NCBI GenBank assembly: GCA_006384855.1 | Contig: VCJN01000968.1 | Coordinates: forward strand, 1-64,000 | Direction: 5' to 3' | DNA length: 64,000 nucleotides | Source of the DNA: Tetraselmis striata | Taxonomy: Eukaryota > Chlorophyta > Chlorodendrophyceae > Chlorodendrales > Chlorodendraceae | Shown: in pieces, positions 23,901 through 34,174 of the stretch | Position numbering within the stretch: position 1 is the first letter of the stretch | Layout of the letters: each line of letters opens with the position of its first letter | Position numbers and translations under genes: made by a program | Notes under the pieces: generated by a model | The model's database searches: none | What the model was told of the DNA's origin: nothing | Seen by the model: only the letters and a program-made list of their open reading frames with translations

Positions 23901-24591
23901 GGCCGGTGCCCATTACACCCCCCCCCCCCCCTCCCCCCCTTCCCCACCTTACCCACCACCGATCCGGCCTTACTACCTGTAAGCGCTGGCCTCCTTCTAC
24001 AGATACAGAATTAAGATTTACAGATAGTCAATCACTAGACCTATGCAAACCCTGATTGATCTGGAGCGTGCGCCTCCGACCCTCAGCAAGAGCCCGTCTG
24101 TGCGGATCGCCTCTGTTTGTGGTGGCAAAGTTGGGCCTAGGTATCTGGGGAGGTGGTTTCGGAGCTCGGAGCAGCGGGGGGGGGGGGGGGGGGGATCGCG
24201 ACAAGGGGTGAAGCGGCTAACATGCCCCCCCCCCCCCCCCCCCCCCCGCCTCTCTCTCCTCCCGCTCTCTCTCTCCGCGCAGGCCATCCAGCGGCTGCAG
24301 GCGGGCGCGGAGCGGGTGGCGGCGCGCCCGCCGCTGAACAATCGGGAGCAGAAGGGGAAGCACTGGCGTTGGCTCACGCTGGCCCCGTCCGGCTGCAGAC
24401 CAGGCTCGCCGCTCTCCCGCGCCAGCGACGACGACGACGACAGCGGCGGCGGGGACAGCAGCGGCCGCAGCAGCGACTGGACCACCGACGACGGCAGCGG
24501 CTGCGGCGCGGACGGAGCCGCGCCCCCACCCCTGCTGCCTCCGCTCGGTCTGGCATCCGTTGCGTCAATGGCTCGGCGACAACCGTTGTGA
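9777..24591 (+). CDS. Asteroid/XPG-like nuclease fused to a TDRD9-like DEAH-box helicase
   Basis: About 18 exons, about 2,230 residues. Exons with phase-checked junctions: 9777-10479, 10629-10945, 11042-11111, 11169-11358, 11469-11654, 11825-13669, 14375-14598, 15332-15753, 16419-16715, 17657-17787, 18359-18645, 19841-20183, 20416-20839; then about 21449-21617 and about 21991-22108 (edges uncertain), 22420-22805, 23629-23901 and 24283-24591 (stop). The N-terminal part matches ASTE1/asteroid (XPG-family PIN nuclease). The C-terminal part has all DEAH helicase motifs and resembles TDRD9/Spindle-E. The 1,845-nt exon 11825-13669 is one open frame that starts in the asteroid part and ends inside helicase motif I, so the fusion does not rest on skipping an intergenic gap. 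Three introns appear to start with GC. Role inferred: RNA/DNA processing or small-RNA-linked silencing; TDRD9 in animals acts in the piRNA pathway. Confidence 0.7.
15800..16250 (+). repeat. Imperfect tandem duplication in a helicase intron, rich in TAGGG words
   Basis: Two copies of about 220 bp begin TTAGGGTGTCTAGGGCATT near 15807 and 16019. Both continue with CCAGGGCATC..GCTGCGG and a later CTAGGGTAT segment. A poly-G run follows at 16209-16231. The whole lies in the intron after exon 8 (15754-16418). Confidence 0.75.
16900..17045 (+). repeat. Dispersed repeat family 2, copy A (intronic)
   Basis: Contains GAACTATAGCGAATGT, then GGTTGCGTCCAAGCC and TTTCGAGGGTT. The same ordered words recur at 23125-23278, 54160-54235, 54845-54962 and 58265-58400. 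It lies in a helicase-fusion intron. Confidence 0.6.
17309..17356 (+). repeat. Interstitial telomere-like repeat, CCCTAAA type
   Basis: Reads CCCTAAACCCTAAGCCTAAT, then CCCTAAATG and AAACCCTAAACC. This matches plant/algal telomere units with a few substitutions and lies in an intron of the fusion gene. Confidence 0.7.
20866..20901 (+). repeat. (CA)n microsatellite
   Basis: About 16 CA units just inside the intron after exon 13 of the fusion gene, directly after a poly-C run (20847-20861). Confidence 0.95.
22181..22252. repeat. Interstitial telomere-like repeat, TTTTAGGG type
   Basis: GTTTTAGGGTTTTAGAAATG with further GGTTTTAGAAAC units, ending in the opposite-strand form CCCAAAACCCTAAAT. 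TTTTAGGG is the Chlamydomonas-type telomere unit. The two orientations form a degenerate inverted arrangement inside an intron. Confidence 0.6.
22905..23022 (-). repeat. Dispersed repeat family 1, copy C
   Basis: Reverse-complement copy. On the plus strand it reads CCCAGGGCTTTCCGTAAAT, then AAACGGCCGTCGTAGAGACG and TTTCACTGTTGCCAGTCC. It lies in an intron of the fusion gene, 300 bp from a partial plus-strand fragment at 23325-23352. Confidence 0.85.
23125..23278 (+). repeat. Dispersed repeat family 2, copy B (intronic)
   Basis: Has CACCTGCCTGCTTCAGGTCA, GAAACTATGG, GGCGAACATTCTTTGAAAGG, TTGCACGCAGGCCCATTCGA in the same order as the other family members. Confidence 0.65.
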
Positions 24592-27500
24592 GCTGCGACA
24601 CCCAGCGAGGATGGATGGGGCTCGCCCGCGAGCTGCCTGTGGGATGATGCTCTGCCGGGAGACGCCCGCAGTGAATAGTATATACACACAGACATCGTAT
24701 ACCTATCCGTGCACACACCCTTGTCATAGTTGCATGTACACAATGTCTTCCAGCAAACTACCCGAGTGATTTACAAGATGTCATTATCAAATCCATCGCT
24801 AAAAGCAGCATGACTAGGAGATCCACAAGCGGCCCGCAGCCCGTGCGAGGCGGGACGGATGGATGATGCACGCCCGGCTGAGAGTCCGAGGCCACCCGTG
24901 CACGTGTGTGCGAGGGTGGTCCATGATGACCGCACTGACAACGGGATATGACAGACGAATCTGCGGCGTCTGGTGGGGCAGCGAACGCGCTCTCGAGCCG
25001 CCACCAAGCTCAGGACTCCGCTGTGAGTAAATCTCTTGTAAGGTCTCCTGGTGAGCCCGAGTGGTGCTCCGAGTCCCCCGCGATGAGAGGGCGCCCCGAT
25101 CCGCTGCCAAGCACGCGGTAACGCGCACCGTGCGGTGCACGCCCTTGCGCACTTAACCCAATGTGCCAAATACCACGCCCGTGCACTCCGACATGCCTCC
25201 AAGTGGGCCCCTCATGTGCCACGGGAGCTACTCTTTCCAGCGTGGCATGTAATTTTCGCAAATTGCAAATTGCACGACTATTGCCGGGATTGATAACACA
25301 CACACATATACATACATATATATACATACACACATACATATATATACATACACACATATATATATACACCAGTCATGGTCATGCCTTTTGCCGGCTGGCA
25401 TCACTGGGCGAGCTGATGATTGGGCGTTTCGTTATGCGCCGACCCTCTACTGTGAACATGTGTCTGTTCCCGCTCATCTAGCGTGTTGGCCAGGATGTCC
25501 CCTCATGCAATACAGCATGATTGGTCCCTCTTGCATGCGCGGGAACGCGTGTCGGGCGCCAGCATCGTATTCCATGTGTTGGGTTGCTCTGGGTATACTT
25601 GCAGCCACACCAAATCTGGCGCCATGCCCAATGGCAATGCTCCGCCGTCTTCGAAACTACCGCTATGCCGATGATGATGGTTGAATTGTGAGGATGACGC
25701 TATTAGCGCATACATCACTCCCCGCGGTACAAGCCGTATGACATTACGCGATACGAATACGGTATAAGTATTCGGTCCGCGCGCGAATATCCTCAATGAT
25801 AGCATGGTACCAGCAGCAGGGTTTCATGCCATAAACCCTAGAATAATTACCGTTTGCTGCTGCTGCTTCGCAGTGCTATACTCGTACAGTCTTACCGTTC
25901 TTGCTACAAATTCATTCATATTGTCCTGCCAAATGTATATATATATATGTTACATATATATCCTCCGTGTATATACCGGTAAGTGCAGCATGCATAATGC
26001 TCCATTGGATGTGTATATAATAATGGTCGATTGCTTGACAAAAATTATATAATGCGTGATCGCTAAGCGCGGCGCGGGTGTCTACTTGCTATATGGGATG
26101 CATTCTGTTGCTAGTCTACTAGTCGTTGCTGTTGTTGCCTGATGGTGTACAATACTATCAAGGCTTTTCTTCCGATTTGGAAATCGCCCAATGGTAAGGA
26201 GGTCACCCTTGCGGACATGTCAAGCAGGGCAATTTTGCGGGCAGAGACCCGTGATACGAAAGTAAGCCGCAATAAATACAAACAATACTGGAAAATGGGA
26301 AACCGCCCCCGATGCGGATCAACGCCGGCTTCAGCCTTCAGCGCTCGACGCTCGGACAGGGAATCGCTGCAGCAGCCTAGCGCACCAAGCACATGGTGCC
26401 AAAGGACGAGGTGTTTCTGTATCCGAATTGGCGGTACGGCGGGACGGTATGGGGTGCTACATCAGTGGTATATTATTTCGCACACCTTGCACATGCTTAA
26501 AATTTACTAGGTAACCTAATCTCCACACGCTCGGCTGCACAGCACCAGCAGCTCGTGACGATTACTAGATCATGTTCAAGTCATAACCTGCTACAAGTCA
26601 ACATCAATACTGCAAAACATACTGCGCAACGCGTCGCGCATTGGGGATACAGGACTGTCATCCCCCGTACGGCTTCGCGCGCGTAATCACTGAAATACTA
26701 TAATAGTGGTAGTGGACTAGTGATAGCATCGTGAGTGGGCCCTCACCACAGTGGCTTTGGACGGAGGCGCGAGTGAGGCCAGTGGGGGGAGGAGGGGGGG
26801 GGGGAGGGTGGGAAGGGGTCCCCGTACCTGTATTGGTAGCAGCGAGATACCAGACCGCCGTCGATTGCCCAGTATATATCGGTCATATACTGCAAATATA
26901 TTATGACCATTTTTGGACACCGTAGTGCGCATGTGATGTCTGGGGCCAGAAGCCGTAGCAAACGAAGAAAACCGAATCAGCGTATTCGCATGATTGTACA
27001 CATGGCAGTCAATGGCGCTATCGGTAACGATGTAACGTGGGATGTAACGTGAGATGTAGCGCGCCAATACGATATGTACGATTAGAACGTTATATCAAGT
27101 AGACAAGGACTGCGGGGCGGCTGAGCTTATTGATTAATTGATCTAATCGATAGACCGTAGGTGGCGCGACCACAAGGTGGCCGTGGCGGACCCTATACTA
27201 AATTGAGCGTCGCTGTCTTCTACTCACACCATACATACAGGCTGCTCTTGTGCTCTCCAAGGGAAACGAAGTCGGACGTAGTAATCTTCGTTTCCATTGT
27301 TGTTATTATGATGAGAATAAGATTGTCGCATCTCGCCCGGATTTATTCTTGTCGTTACTTTACAATATATCAGACGGAACATGCAAACACCTACGCTGCG
27401 GGGTCAATCAAAACGCAGGTTCCGACGCACAACGGCCGCGCGCAGCGCAAATTATGTCAGCAAGTCAGCGGCTGTTGTTTTATTCCAACGACTGATGTTT

Positions 27501-28088
27501 TGCAGCAATCGGAACAGGCGGGGCAGGGCGAGGCCTAGCGAACAGGCTGCCAGCAGCGTGATTTATCGCGATCGATCGCGCGTCGTCTTCGTCGTGAACT
27601 ACTCGCTGTAGAGTCATACACCGGTTGCGCGCGCCGCTGCTCCGAAACCAGTGGGACGGGTACGCAACAAGTGCATGCCGCCTGCTCCGAAACCAATCCC
27701 CCCCCCCCCCCCCCCCCCCGCCCCCCCCCCCCCCCCCTTCGCCGCCTTCTCACGTTCCGACATGTGGGATCCCGTCGGCGCCTGCGCGCCGATCAAGAAA
27801 CAATGGTCGCTACAGGACCTCGCCTCGGCGACGATGCCCGTTTCTTCCCCGTGTAATCTATCCTAGCAAATCGCGCTACATGAATGTGCGAATAGCGAGT
27901 AGTTGCTATTCCGTAACTCCCAAACGAGGTATATACGCCTGGCCCGCGCTCCGCCCACCCCGCACTATCCTACTGCCGCATAGCGACTATTGCTCGTACG
28001 AGTACAACGGCGGCCGCGAGTCGACGAGCGGCAGAGGGCAGCGCGAAGTCAACTGAAGTACCCGGGCAAGCGTAGTGTTGGCGTCCCG
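24592..28088. other. Intergenic, no gene recognised
   Basis: No supported gene in 3.5 kb. It contains CA/TA microsatellites at 25299-25368 and 25940-25975, short TATA-rich tracts, poly-C at 27700-27737 and an isolated 122-codon frame at 26142-26510 without recognisable features. The last few hundred bases should hold the F-box gene promoter. Confidence 0.55.
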
Positions 28089-30034
28089 ATGAGCGTCGTC
28101 GCAGCGAGGCCGCTTCTCGAGGCAACTCGGCACTCCGTCGACGCTCTTGCAGAGGAGGGCCGGCTGCGGAGCGATCAGGCAGGGCTGCTGCGGGCCCTGC
28201 TGCTGCGGGAGTTTCATCAGGGGGGTGCGGCCGGGGTTTGCCGCCACTGCGGCCGCGGGCACGATGCCGTCAGCGCAGCTGTGCAAGGGGGCGCCGGGTC
28301 GAGCGCGCAGCTCAGCCCAGCGGGCGCTGGCGAGGGCGTCGTGGTTGGCGGCGGGTGGGCTGACCTGCCGGGGGATGTGGAGGAGGGCATCTTCGGGGCG
28401 CTGCAGGAGAACACTCCGCCGTATCACGACTGCAACGGGAGCCGAGTGCGGCTGGTGTGCAAGGAGTGGAGGCGGTGGGTGCATCTTTACCCCTCCCCCT
28501 CTGTCGTGCTAACCCTTCGCAAACATGTAAGAGGAACAACGGCATGCCATGTTTGCATTGTTGGCCAGGTTGATACACATATGCGCTGGTGGTATACCCT
28601 TCCATTCCACGCCCAGTAAGCACCGGCTGATAACCGCTACGGCACCTCACTACCTTTTTCGCGCCCCTCCTCCACAGGGCCGCCGCCCGTCACTACACAT
28701 CTGCGCACTATTCCGTCAACTTGGCGAAGACGGCCCCGATGCTCACAGCCGAGCTGAAGAAGCGCTTCAGCGCTCTCAGAAGCCTGACCCTTGATGGTCC
28801 CGACATGGCGATGCGCCCTCCCGGTGTCGGACTCAAGCACATCGCCCGCGCATACGGGGCAGAGCTTGAATCGTTGTGGATCAAGGATCTGGATGTGTCT
28901 CCCGGAGATCTGCAGGCAGTGGCCGCGGATGCGCCCAATATCAACGACCTCCGTCTCACGTGCTCGCTGGGCGCAAGGAGCGAGGATCTGGGCTGCGTGC
29001 TGGATGCGATCTGCAGCATGACTTCCCTCACCAGCCTGGATCTGGAGCATCCGGCAGGTCACCTGAAGTACCACCGGAGCATGAGGGGGCTGCGGCATCT
29101 CACCCGCCTGGAGGCCCTCAAGTGCAACCTGAATGTCGGCTCCTGCATGGAGGAGCTGATCCCCCAGATGACCCGCCTGCGGAAGCTGCACCTGGGAGCC
29201 AGCTTGGCCCCACCCTTCCTGCGCCCGATCACCCAGTTGCAGCATCTGTGGCACCTGACCGTCCACGCCCCCCATGACCTGTCTTTGCTGATGGATATGG
29301 TGGCCCCAATACAAGCGCTGCGGAAGCTGTGCCTGACCAATCCATCCCCAATGCACGGGCAGCGTGCATACATGCGGCCAGCGCTCGATGAGCTTGATGA
29401 TGATTATATCGCCCTTGCAGTGGCCCCGCAAGTCACCGACCTGGCGCTCGTCTCTGTGGAGCTGGCTAGGGGTGCCATGTGGGACGTGGCAAGGGCACTG
29501 CGGGGGCTGGTGACGTTGGAGCTGGCGGACTGCGTGCTTGAGGCATTCGAGCTGCAGGATTTGGAGCATATCTCCGGCCTGAAACAGCTGACAGTCAACG
29601 ACGAGGGTAGAAGCAGGCTCGACGCCGACTTGTGTGGCGCTCTGGCCCTGGCGGGGCTGAAGCACTTCCCGTCCATGCAAACCCTCAACGTGACTAGCAT
29701 GAGCGGGATTGAGGTGCTTCTGGGTGGTGACATCTCTTGTCTAATGTCAGCCACTCTGGTCGAGTTGAAGCTCGCCTTTCGAGGGGTCCCAAGTGCGGTT
29801 AGTGTTGACGCCCTCGTGCACGCCATCCAATCCGCGCCCAATTTGCAGAAGCTCCAGCTCCACAAAGTCCTCGACCTGACTCCATACCGACCCGAGGCGT
29901 CATCGGAAGAGGACGACACCTCGTCACCCAGAGACCAAGCAAATGCGGACTTAATCAGGCGGGTGCATCAAGCAGCGCCCAACCTCAAGCGGCTTGACAT
30001 CGACACCGATAGTTGGACATGGAGGCAGTCGTAG
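28089..30034 (+). CDS. F-box / leucine-rich repeat protein
   Basis: Two exons, 28089-28474 and 28678-30034, joined in phase 2 (CG|GTGGGT donor, CAG acceptor); 580 residues. The F-box is at about residues 90-130: WADLPGDVEEGIFGAL, then VRLVCKEWRR, the usual LP-x4-IF...VCK-W pattern. The rest is a series of irregular leucine-rich repeats (for example LTSLDLE, LEALKCN, LRKLHLG, LRKLCLT, LVTLELAD). An acidic/Ser stretch (SSEEDDTSS) and a last repeat (NLKRLDID) close the protein. Family knowledge: F-box/LRR proteins are substrate receptors of SCF ubiquitin ligases, with the F-box binding SKP1 and the LRRs binding the target. The target here is unknown. The frame is also open upstream of the chosen ATG (back to 27990). 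It is convergent with the coiled-coil gene downstream. Confidence 0.8.
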
Positions 30035-30692
30035 CCATCTTGCCAAGCGCCGCCGCTTTCAGTGCCTGCTGCAGCATTCTGTCATGGAGGGGGCACCGAA
30101 TCACAAGTTGTGTGCAATTTCGATCACGGCGCCCTTTGTGTCCTGGAGCCCGTGGGGAGGATACCCACCGTTGCCATTTACGAGCCGTTCCATGCCGATG
30201 CAAAAAAGGCAATCGTGTCATGCCCCTCTGCGCGCACACGTATAGAGGGGAAATGCAGATTGATACAACATGAGACAAAGTGGTGCCACTCCCTTGGCAA
30301 CTTAATGAAGCCATCCCTCTGCCGTACAGTGCATCCCACCGACAATTGGCATGCATTGACATCTGCCCAGCATTGATGCCGGCTGCGCGGCGCCCCCAGA
30401 GAGACGTCCAGCATAAACGGTGACACGTTGATTGACATTAAAATAGTTGTTGCTTTAGAGCCGGCGCGCTAGATTTTACATCATGAAGTATGTATGTGAC
30501 ATCACATACAGGGTTATCGTCCCTGTAGTTTGAGGTAATATTGTAGATGCTTCAGCGGCCCATGCTAGTCACTTGTAGATGCTATGGTAGTTTGGGGGGC
30601 GGGGGGGGGGGGGGGGGGGGGGGTCCTATGGTAGTCATGGAAAAAGCTAGGAGAGAAAAAGGCGTGCTGCATGCTCCGAGGTCGTAGTCGGA
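30035..30692. other. Convergent 3' intergenic region
   Basis: Lies between two converging genes. A poly-G tract of about 26 bases is at 30598-30623, next to repeated words ATGGTAGT. No gene seen; it probably holds both 3' untranslated regions. Confidence 0.5.
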
Positions 30693-32228
30693 TCAGACGG
30701 GCTGCGGGGTGGCCGCCGAGTCATCCGACACGTTGCTGGCGGCGTCCACCGCCTGCTGCTTCACCGGGGAGGCGGGCGCCGCTGGCCTTGCGAGCCGCAG
30801 CGGCGTGATCTCCATCAAGCCGGCGGCCGAGGCCGTGCCGAAGCCATGCCGGCTGGTCGGCAGCCCGGCGGGGATGGCCAGCTGCGCCGGGGCCTGCTGC
30901 GCCATTGCCTGCTGCGCGGCGCTGGCGACATGCATCTGCTGCTGCAGGAGCTGCTGCACCTGGTGCTCATACTGCGCGCGCAGCAGAGCCTCCGCATCCG
31001 CCTCGGACGCAGCAGGCGCCGCGGCGGCGCCTGTCCGCGCCAGGTTGAGGAGCTGCGGGCTGCAGAGGCCGCCGGCGCCGCCGTTGGCGTGCGCCACCTT
31101 GAGCAGGGTGGTCACCTCCGCCTGCAGCTGCTGCACCCAGACTGCGTAGTACGAGTGCGCCGCGGCGTGGGTGTCGCGCTCCTGGGTGAGCAGAGCCACG
31201 CGCGCCTCCAGCGCCGCGAAGCGCCGCTGCATGGCGGCGAGGTCGGGCATGTCTGTGGACATCTGCGCCTTGAGCAGCTTCAGCGCCTCCAGCTCGCCCG
31301 TGATGAGCTTGGCCTGCCGATCGGACGACGACAGCTCCGCGGCCGCGGCCTCCGCTTGGGTGGCCCGGTCCTGCGCCGCTGCGAGCTGCGCGCGCAGCTC
31401 GGCGATCTCCTTCTGAGCGGCCTCCGAGGATGACTGCTCCTCAGCCATCTCCGCCAGGGATGTCACCGACTCGCTCCGGTTCATCTTGCCGCAGCTCGGC
31501 TTGCCGGTCTGCTCCGGCTTAATGCGGCGGGGGCCGCCCATCTCCGTGCTCTGCTCCGATGACGCGGCATCCACACGCGCATCCTCGTCCGCCGGCGTCT
31601 CGTCCATGCAGGCGTCAGCGTCCGCCGTCGCCGCCAGCACGAGCATGTCGAAGATGCCGCCGCCGGGGGCATGGGACGGCACGGCCTCCGGCTCCGCGGC
31701 GTCGTGGTCCTCGCAGCCGCAGCAGCACTGCGCCCGCTCCGCACGGATGAGCTTGGTCCCGTCGGCGTTCTTGGCGTCGATGATCTCGACGTCCACCAGT
31801 CCGGGGCAGAGGCCGAGGAAGTCGAGGTCGTAGCGGATGACGGTGTTGAGGTACTGATTGTCCGCGCCGTAGCGGTTGCGGTCCAGGTTGGTGGAGTACT
31901 GCCCGCCCGAGACGTCCGTGAGGCAGTGCCGGCGCAGCTCGTCTGGCACGCGGTGCGTGCCGCTGGTGAGCTCCACCACCTTGGTGCGCCGCGTGTTGGT
32001 GGACAGCAGGCGCAGGATGTTGCGGGGCGCCCCCTCGCGCCGGCTCTCCGCCTCGTGCAGGCTGGACAGCACCTGCAGGAAGGCGCTGGTCACGCTGGCG
32101 CACGCCTCCGTCTCGGTCTTCAGCTGCGGGGCGCCGGAAATCTTGTAGGGATAATGTTCCCAGCGGAAGTGAGCCTTGTACCTGGGGAGGGGCGCGCGAC
32201 GGCGTGCGTGCGTCAGCTTGGCGCTCAT
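30693..32228 (-). CDS. Coiled-coil, Gln-rich protein of unknown function
   Basis: A single open frame of 511 residues from the ATG at 32228. The first about 180 residues look globular (AHFRWEHYPYKISGAP, NTRRTKVVELTSGTH, VIRYDLDFLGLCPGL) and end in a Cys cluster (QCCCGC). I do not recognise the family. A charged linker follows. Residues about 265-365 form a clear coiled coil (AQKEIAELRAQLAAAQDRA, MQRRFAALEARVALLTQE). Residues about 430-470 are Gln-rich (YEHQVQQLLQQQMHVASAAQ), followed by a Pro/Ala tail. A possible acceptor (CCCCTCCCCAG) just before YKAHFRWE means the first 16 residues may be intron and the true first exon may lie further upstream. The composition suggests a nuclear or scaffold protein, but this is inference. 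Confidence 0.6.
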   Translation of the reverse strand: MSAKLTHARRRAPLPRYKAHFRWEHYPYKISGAPQLKTETEACASVTSAFLQVLSSLHEAESRREGAPRNILRLLSTNTRRTKVVELTSGTHRVPDELRRHCLTDVSGGQYSTNLDRNRYGADNQYLNTVIRYDLDFLGLCPGLVDVEIIDAKNADGTKLIRAERAQCCCGCEDHDAAEPEAVPSHAPGGGIFDMLVLAATADADACMDETPADEDARVDAASSEQSTEMGGPRRIKPEQTGKPSCGKMNRSESVTSLAEMAEEQSSSEAAQKEIAELRAQLAAAQDRATQAEAAAAELSSSDRQAKLITGELEALKLLKAQMSTDMPDLAAMQRRFAALEARVALLTQERDTHAAAHSYYAVWVQQLQAEVTTLLKVAHANGGAGGLCSPQLLNLARTGAAAAPAASEADAEALLRAQYEHQVQQLLQQQMHVASAAQQAMAQQAPAQLAIPAGLPTSRHGFGTASAAGLMEITPLRLARPAAPASPVKQQAVDAASNVSDDSAATPQPV

Positions 32229-34169
32229 GGAGGTGCAATATAATAACCCACGATCGCCGGATTGATGAAATGCAGACAAGGGGTTCCCTCATCCTTGTAC
32301 AGTAGTAGTATTAAAATGCCCCGGAGTATTTGTTTAATACAAAACCCTGCGCAAATACTGTCGGAGCAGATAGGATACATATTATATATCACACAGTAAT
32401 ATTTGAACGAATGCTGTATCGCCTGGCCATATACAGGCGGAAACATGTTGACCAGTGCGGCATATTGACTGCGTTATATTGTATCGGTCGTGTACCCGTT
32501 CGGCACGTCATGTATTTTACAAATATAATACTGCCCCACCGCTGTAGTAATTGTTCAGAAAGTCCAATAATTCAAATAAAAATCTCATCAGCATAATCTC
32601 ATTGGCAGGCAAAGTCGGGGTCGTGGCGGGCATAGCGAGCGAGTCTCATTACCGGTACTACGGCAAGGTAGTACAAGGATTACTAATAGCAGCAGTAGCA
32701 GCGGATAATAATCATGGATGCGAATATTTTAGTAGGAAGGGTAAAATCAAACAGTAGGGTTACGGGAATTGTGGACCACGGCAGCAGCTTCGACGGCAAC
32801 AAGTACCGACGTTAGCTAGCCCTCGGAGCCTGGCCTCCGAAAGCGAAGGGAGACTCCGGGCACCGCCAATATCATCTGTAATATGTTGCTCTCGAAGAAC
32901 TACCAGGTAGTCGCAACATCACACCAAATCAGAAGCGTCGTCGGGGGGCGATGATGGCACTGCGCCCAAGTACTCGTACCAGTATGTCGCCAATCCGCGC
33001 TACTATACTCCTGCGCTACATGATAACACGACTAGTCGCTACCGGTAGTCGCTAGTAGTCGCTACTGTCGTAATAATAAATACACGCTGCTTCATACGGT
33101 GTGCAGTACCGTAGTCGGTAGTCGCTAGTAGTACAGCAGCAGTTGCAGTTGGCTGCTGATAATATGATGACAGGCGGTACCGGGTACAGTACCGTACCTG
33201 TACCTGTATCCGCCGAACATTTTTATTTTCCCGTCCTCGGGACAGGACGTCTGACAACAGTGAAACCCTCGCAGTCTCTACGACGGCCTCCGTTTAGGCA
33301 GCGATCGAATTACGGAAATCCCGCCTGGGTATAGGCGGCAACGCTCCGCGACGACCCGCCGCACATAATTAATATGTACATGTGTGCGATAGTTTATCAC
33401 TGCTCGTATCATCGTATGCTTGAACACGGTACGGGTACGGATATTCGTACTTGTAATAATCATCGTCGTCAAAATATCACGTGGTGGCGCGGCGCCGCCG
33501 CACGGGGCCGACACAGGTACCAGTACCAATATCCTCGTATGAGCAGCGCGGGACGAGTATCACAGTCGGAAGATAAGAAGGGCCATGAATGTGCGCGATG
33601 CCGCGCAGCGAGCTGCAAGAAAGCAAGGACAAGGGCCACCGCCAAGGGTGGCATGGAATCGCAGCGTTCGCGAGAGTGGCGCATTCGCAGTCGACAGGCG
33701 GTCGGAAGCTGCGCCTTCCGCAGCGATACGAAAGGTACCGACCCGTGACGACGAGGTCGCGCGCGCAGAGCTCATCCGACGACAGCACTACCGTTCCAGT
33801 GCGATGAGTAACATCCAGCGAGGGACTCGGTACTAGAACACATACTGGGATCCTCGGTAATAACAAGAATTATTGTACCGGGATACATTACATTATCGCA
33901 GCATCGTCGGATACGAATGATAATAGACGGCACGCGCGAACTTCAGCGGCTCAGCGGGCGCGATACAGGCTGGCATAAATGCGTACAGATGACACGTTGG
34001 CGCCTCGGCTGGCAGCCAGCCAGGATAACGATTCTTGGGGAGGCGGGGTTCCGACACTCCGAGAGGGGTTCCGGAGGGCGCGAAAAATGACGCAAACAGA
34101 CGATACGAGTTAGACAGCAGGGACATCAGGAGGCTAGGTTGATATTGCGGGGGTGTCGGAGGTGGTGGG
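32229..34169. other. Intergenic, no gene recognised
   Basis: Mixed-composition DNA with a copy of dispersed repeat family 1 at 33230-33335 and short simple words such as GTAGTCGCTA near 33035-33130. Overlapping short frames at 33470-33870 on both strands show no family features. Confidence 0.5.
33230..33335 (+). repeat. Dispersed repeat family 1, copy B
   Basis: TCGGGACAGGACGTCTGACA, CAACAGTGAAACCCTCGCAG, TCTCTACGACGGCCTCCGTT, TAGGCAGCGATCGAATTACGG. The same order as copy A, with small indels. Confidence 0.8.
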
Positions 34170-34174
34170 GGCAC

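Larger units (their letters stand above)
13560..24591 (+). other. Module 2: TDRD9/Spindle-E-like DEAH-box helicase region
   Basis: Motif I GDTGCGKST is split by the 13670-14374 intron. Motif Ia is AQPRRLAA and motif Ib lies in LLFVTTG. Motif II is DEAH in VLDEAHERSADMDLL, and motif III is SAT in VMSATLQ. LLFAPGLAEI and LHSLVPAEEQEAAL follow. Motif V is ATNVAESSITIPDIG and motif VI is QRGGRAGR. The words VIDFCL, then LAW, then QR-GRAGR, and later EALVEFSEE (TDRD9: KAFVEFS), follow the TDRD9 order more closely than DHX9, DHX36 or DHX57. HA2-like sequence spans exons 11-12. I see no clear Tudor domain at the C-terminus, which ends in an acidic Asp/Ser-rich tail. Animal TDRD9 has DEVH-type motif II; this one has DEAH. 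Confidence 0.7.

Noticed and set aside
9777..24591. Treating the asteroid and helicase parts as two adjacent genes
   Set aside because: No stop, no promoter-like break and one continuous exon join them; kept as an explicit way to refute the fusion.
26142..26510. 122-codon plus-strand frame starting MVYNTIKAFLPIW
   Set aside because: No family resemblance, no codon-composition match to neighbouring genes, isolated in AT-rich spacer.
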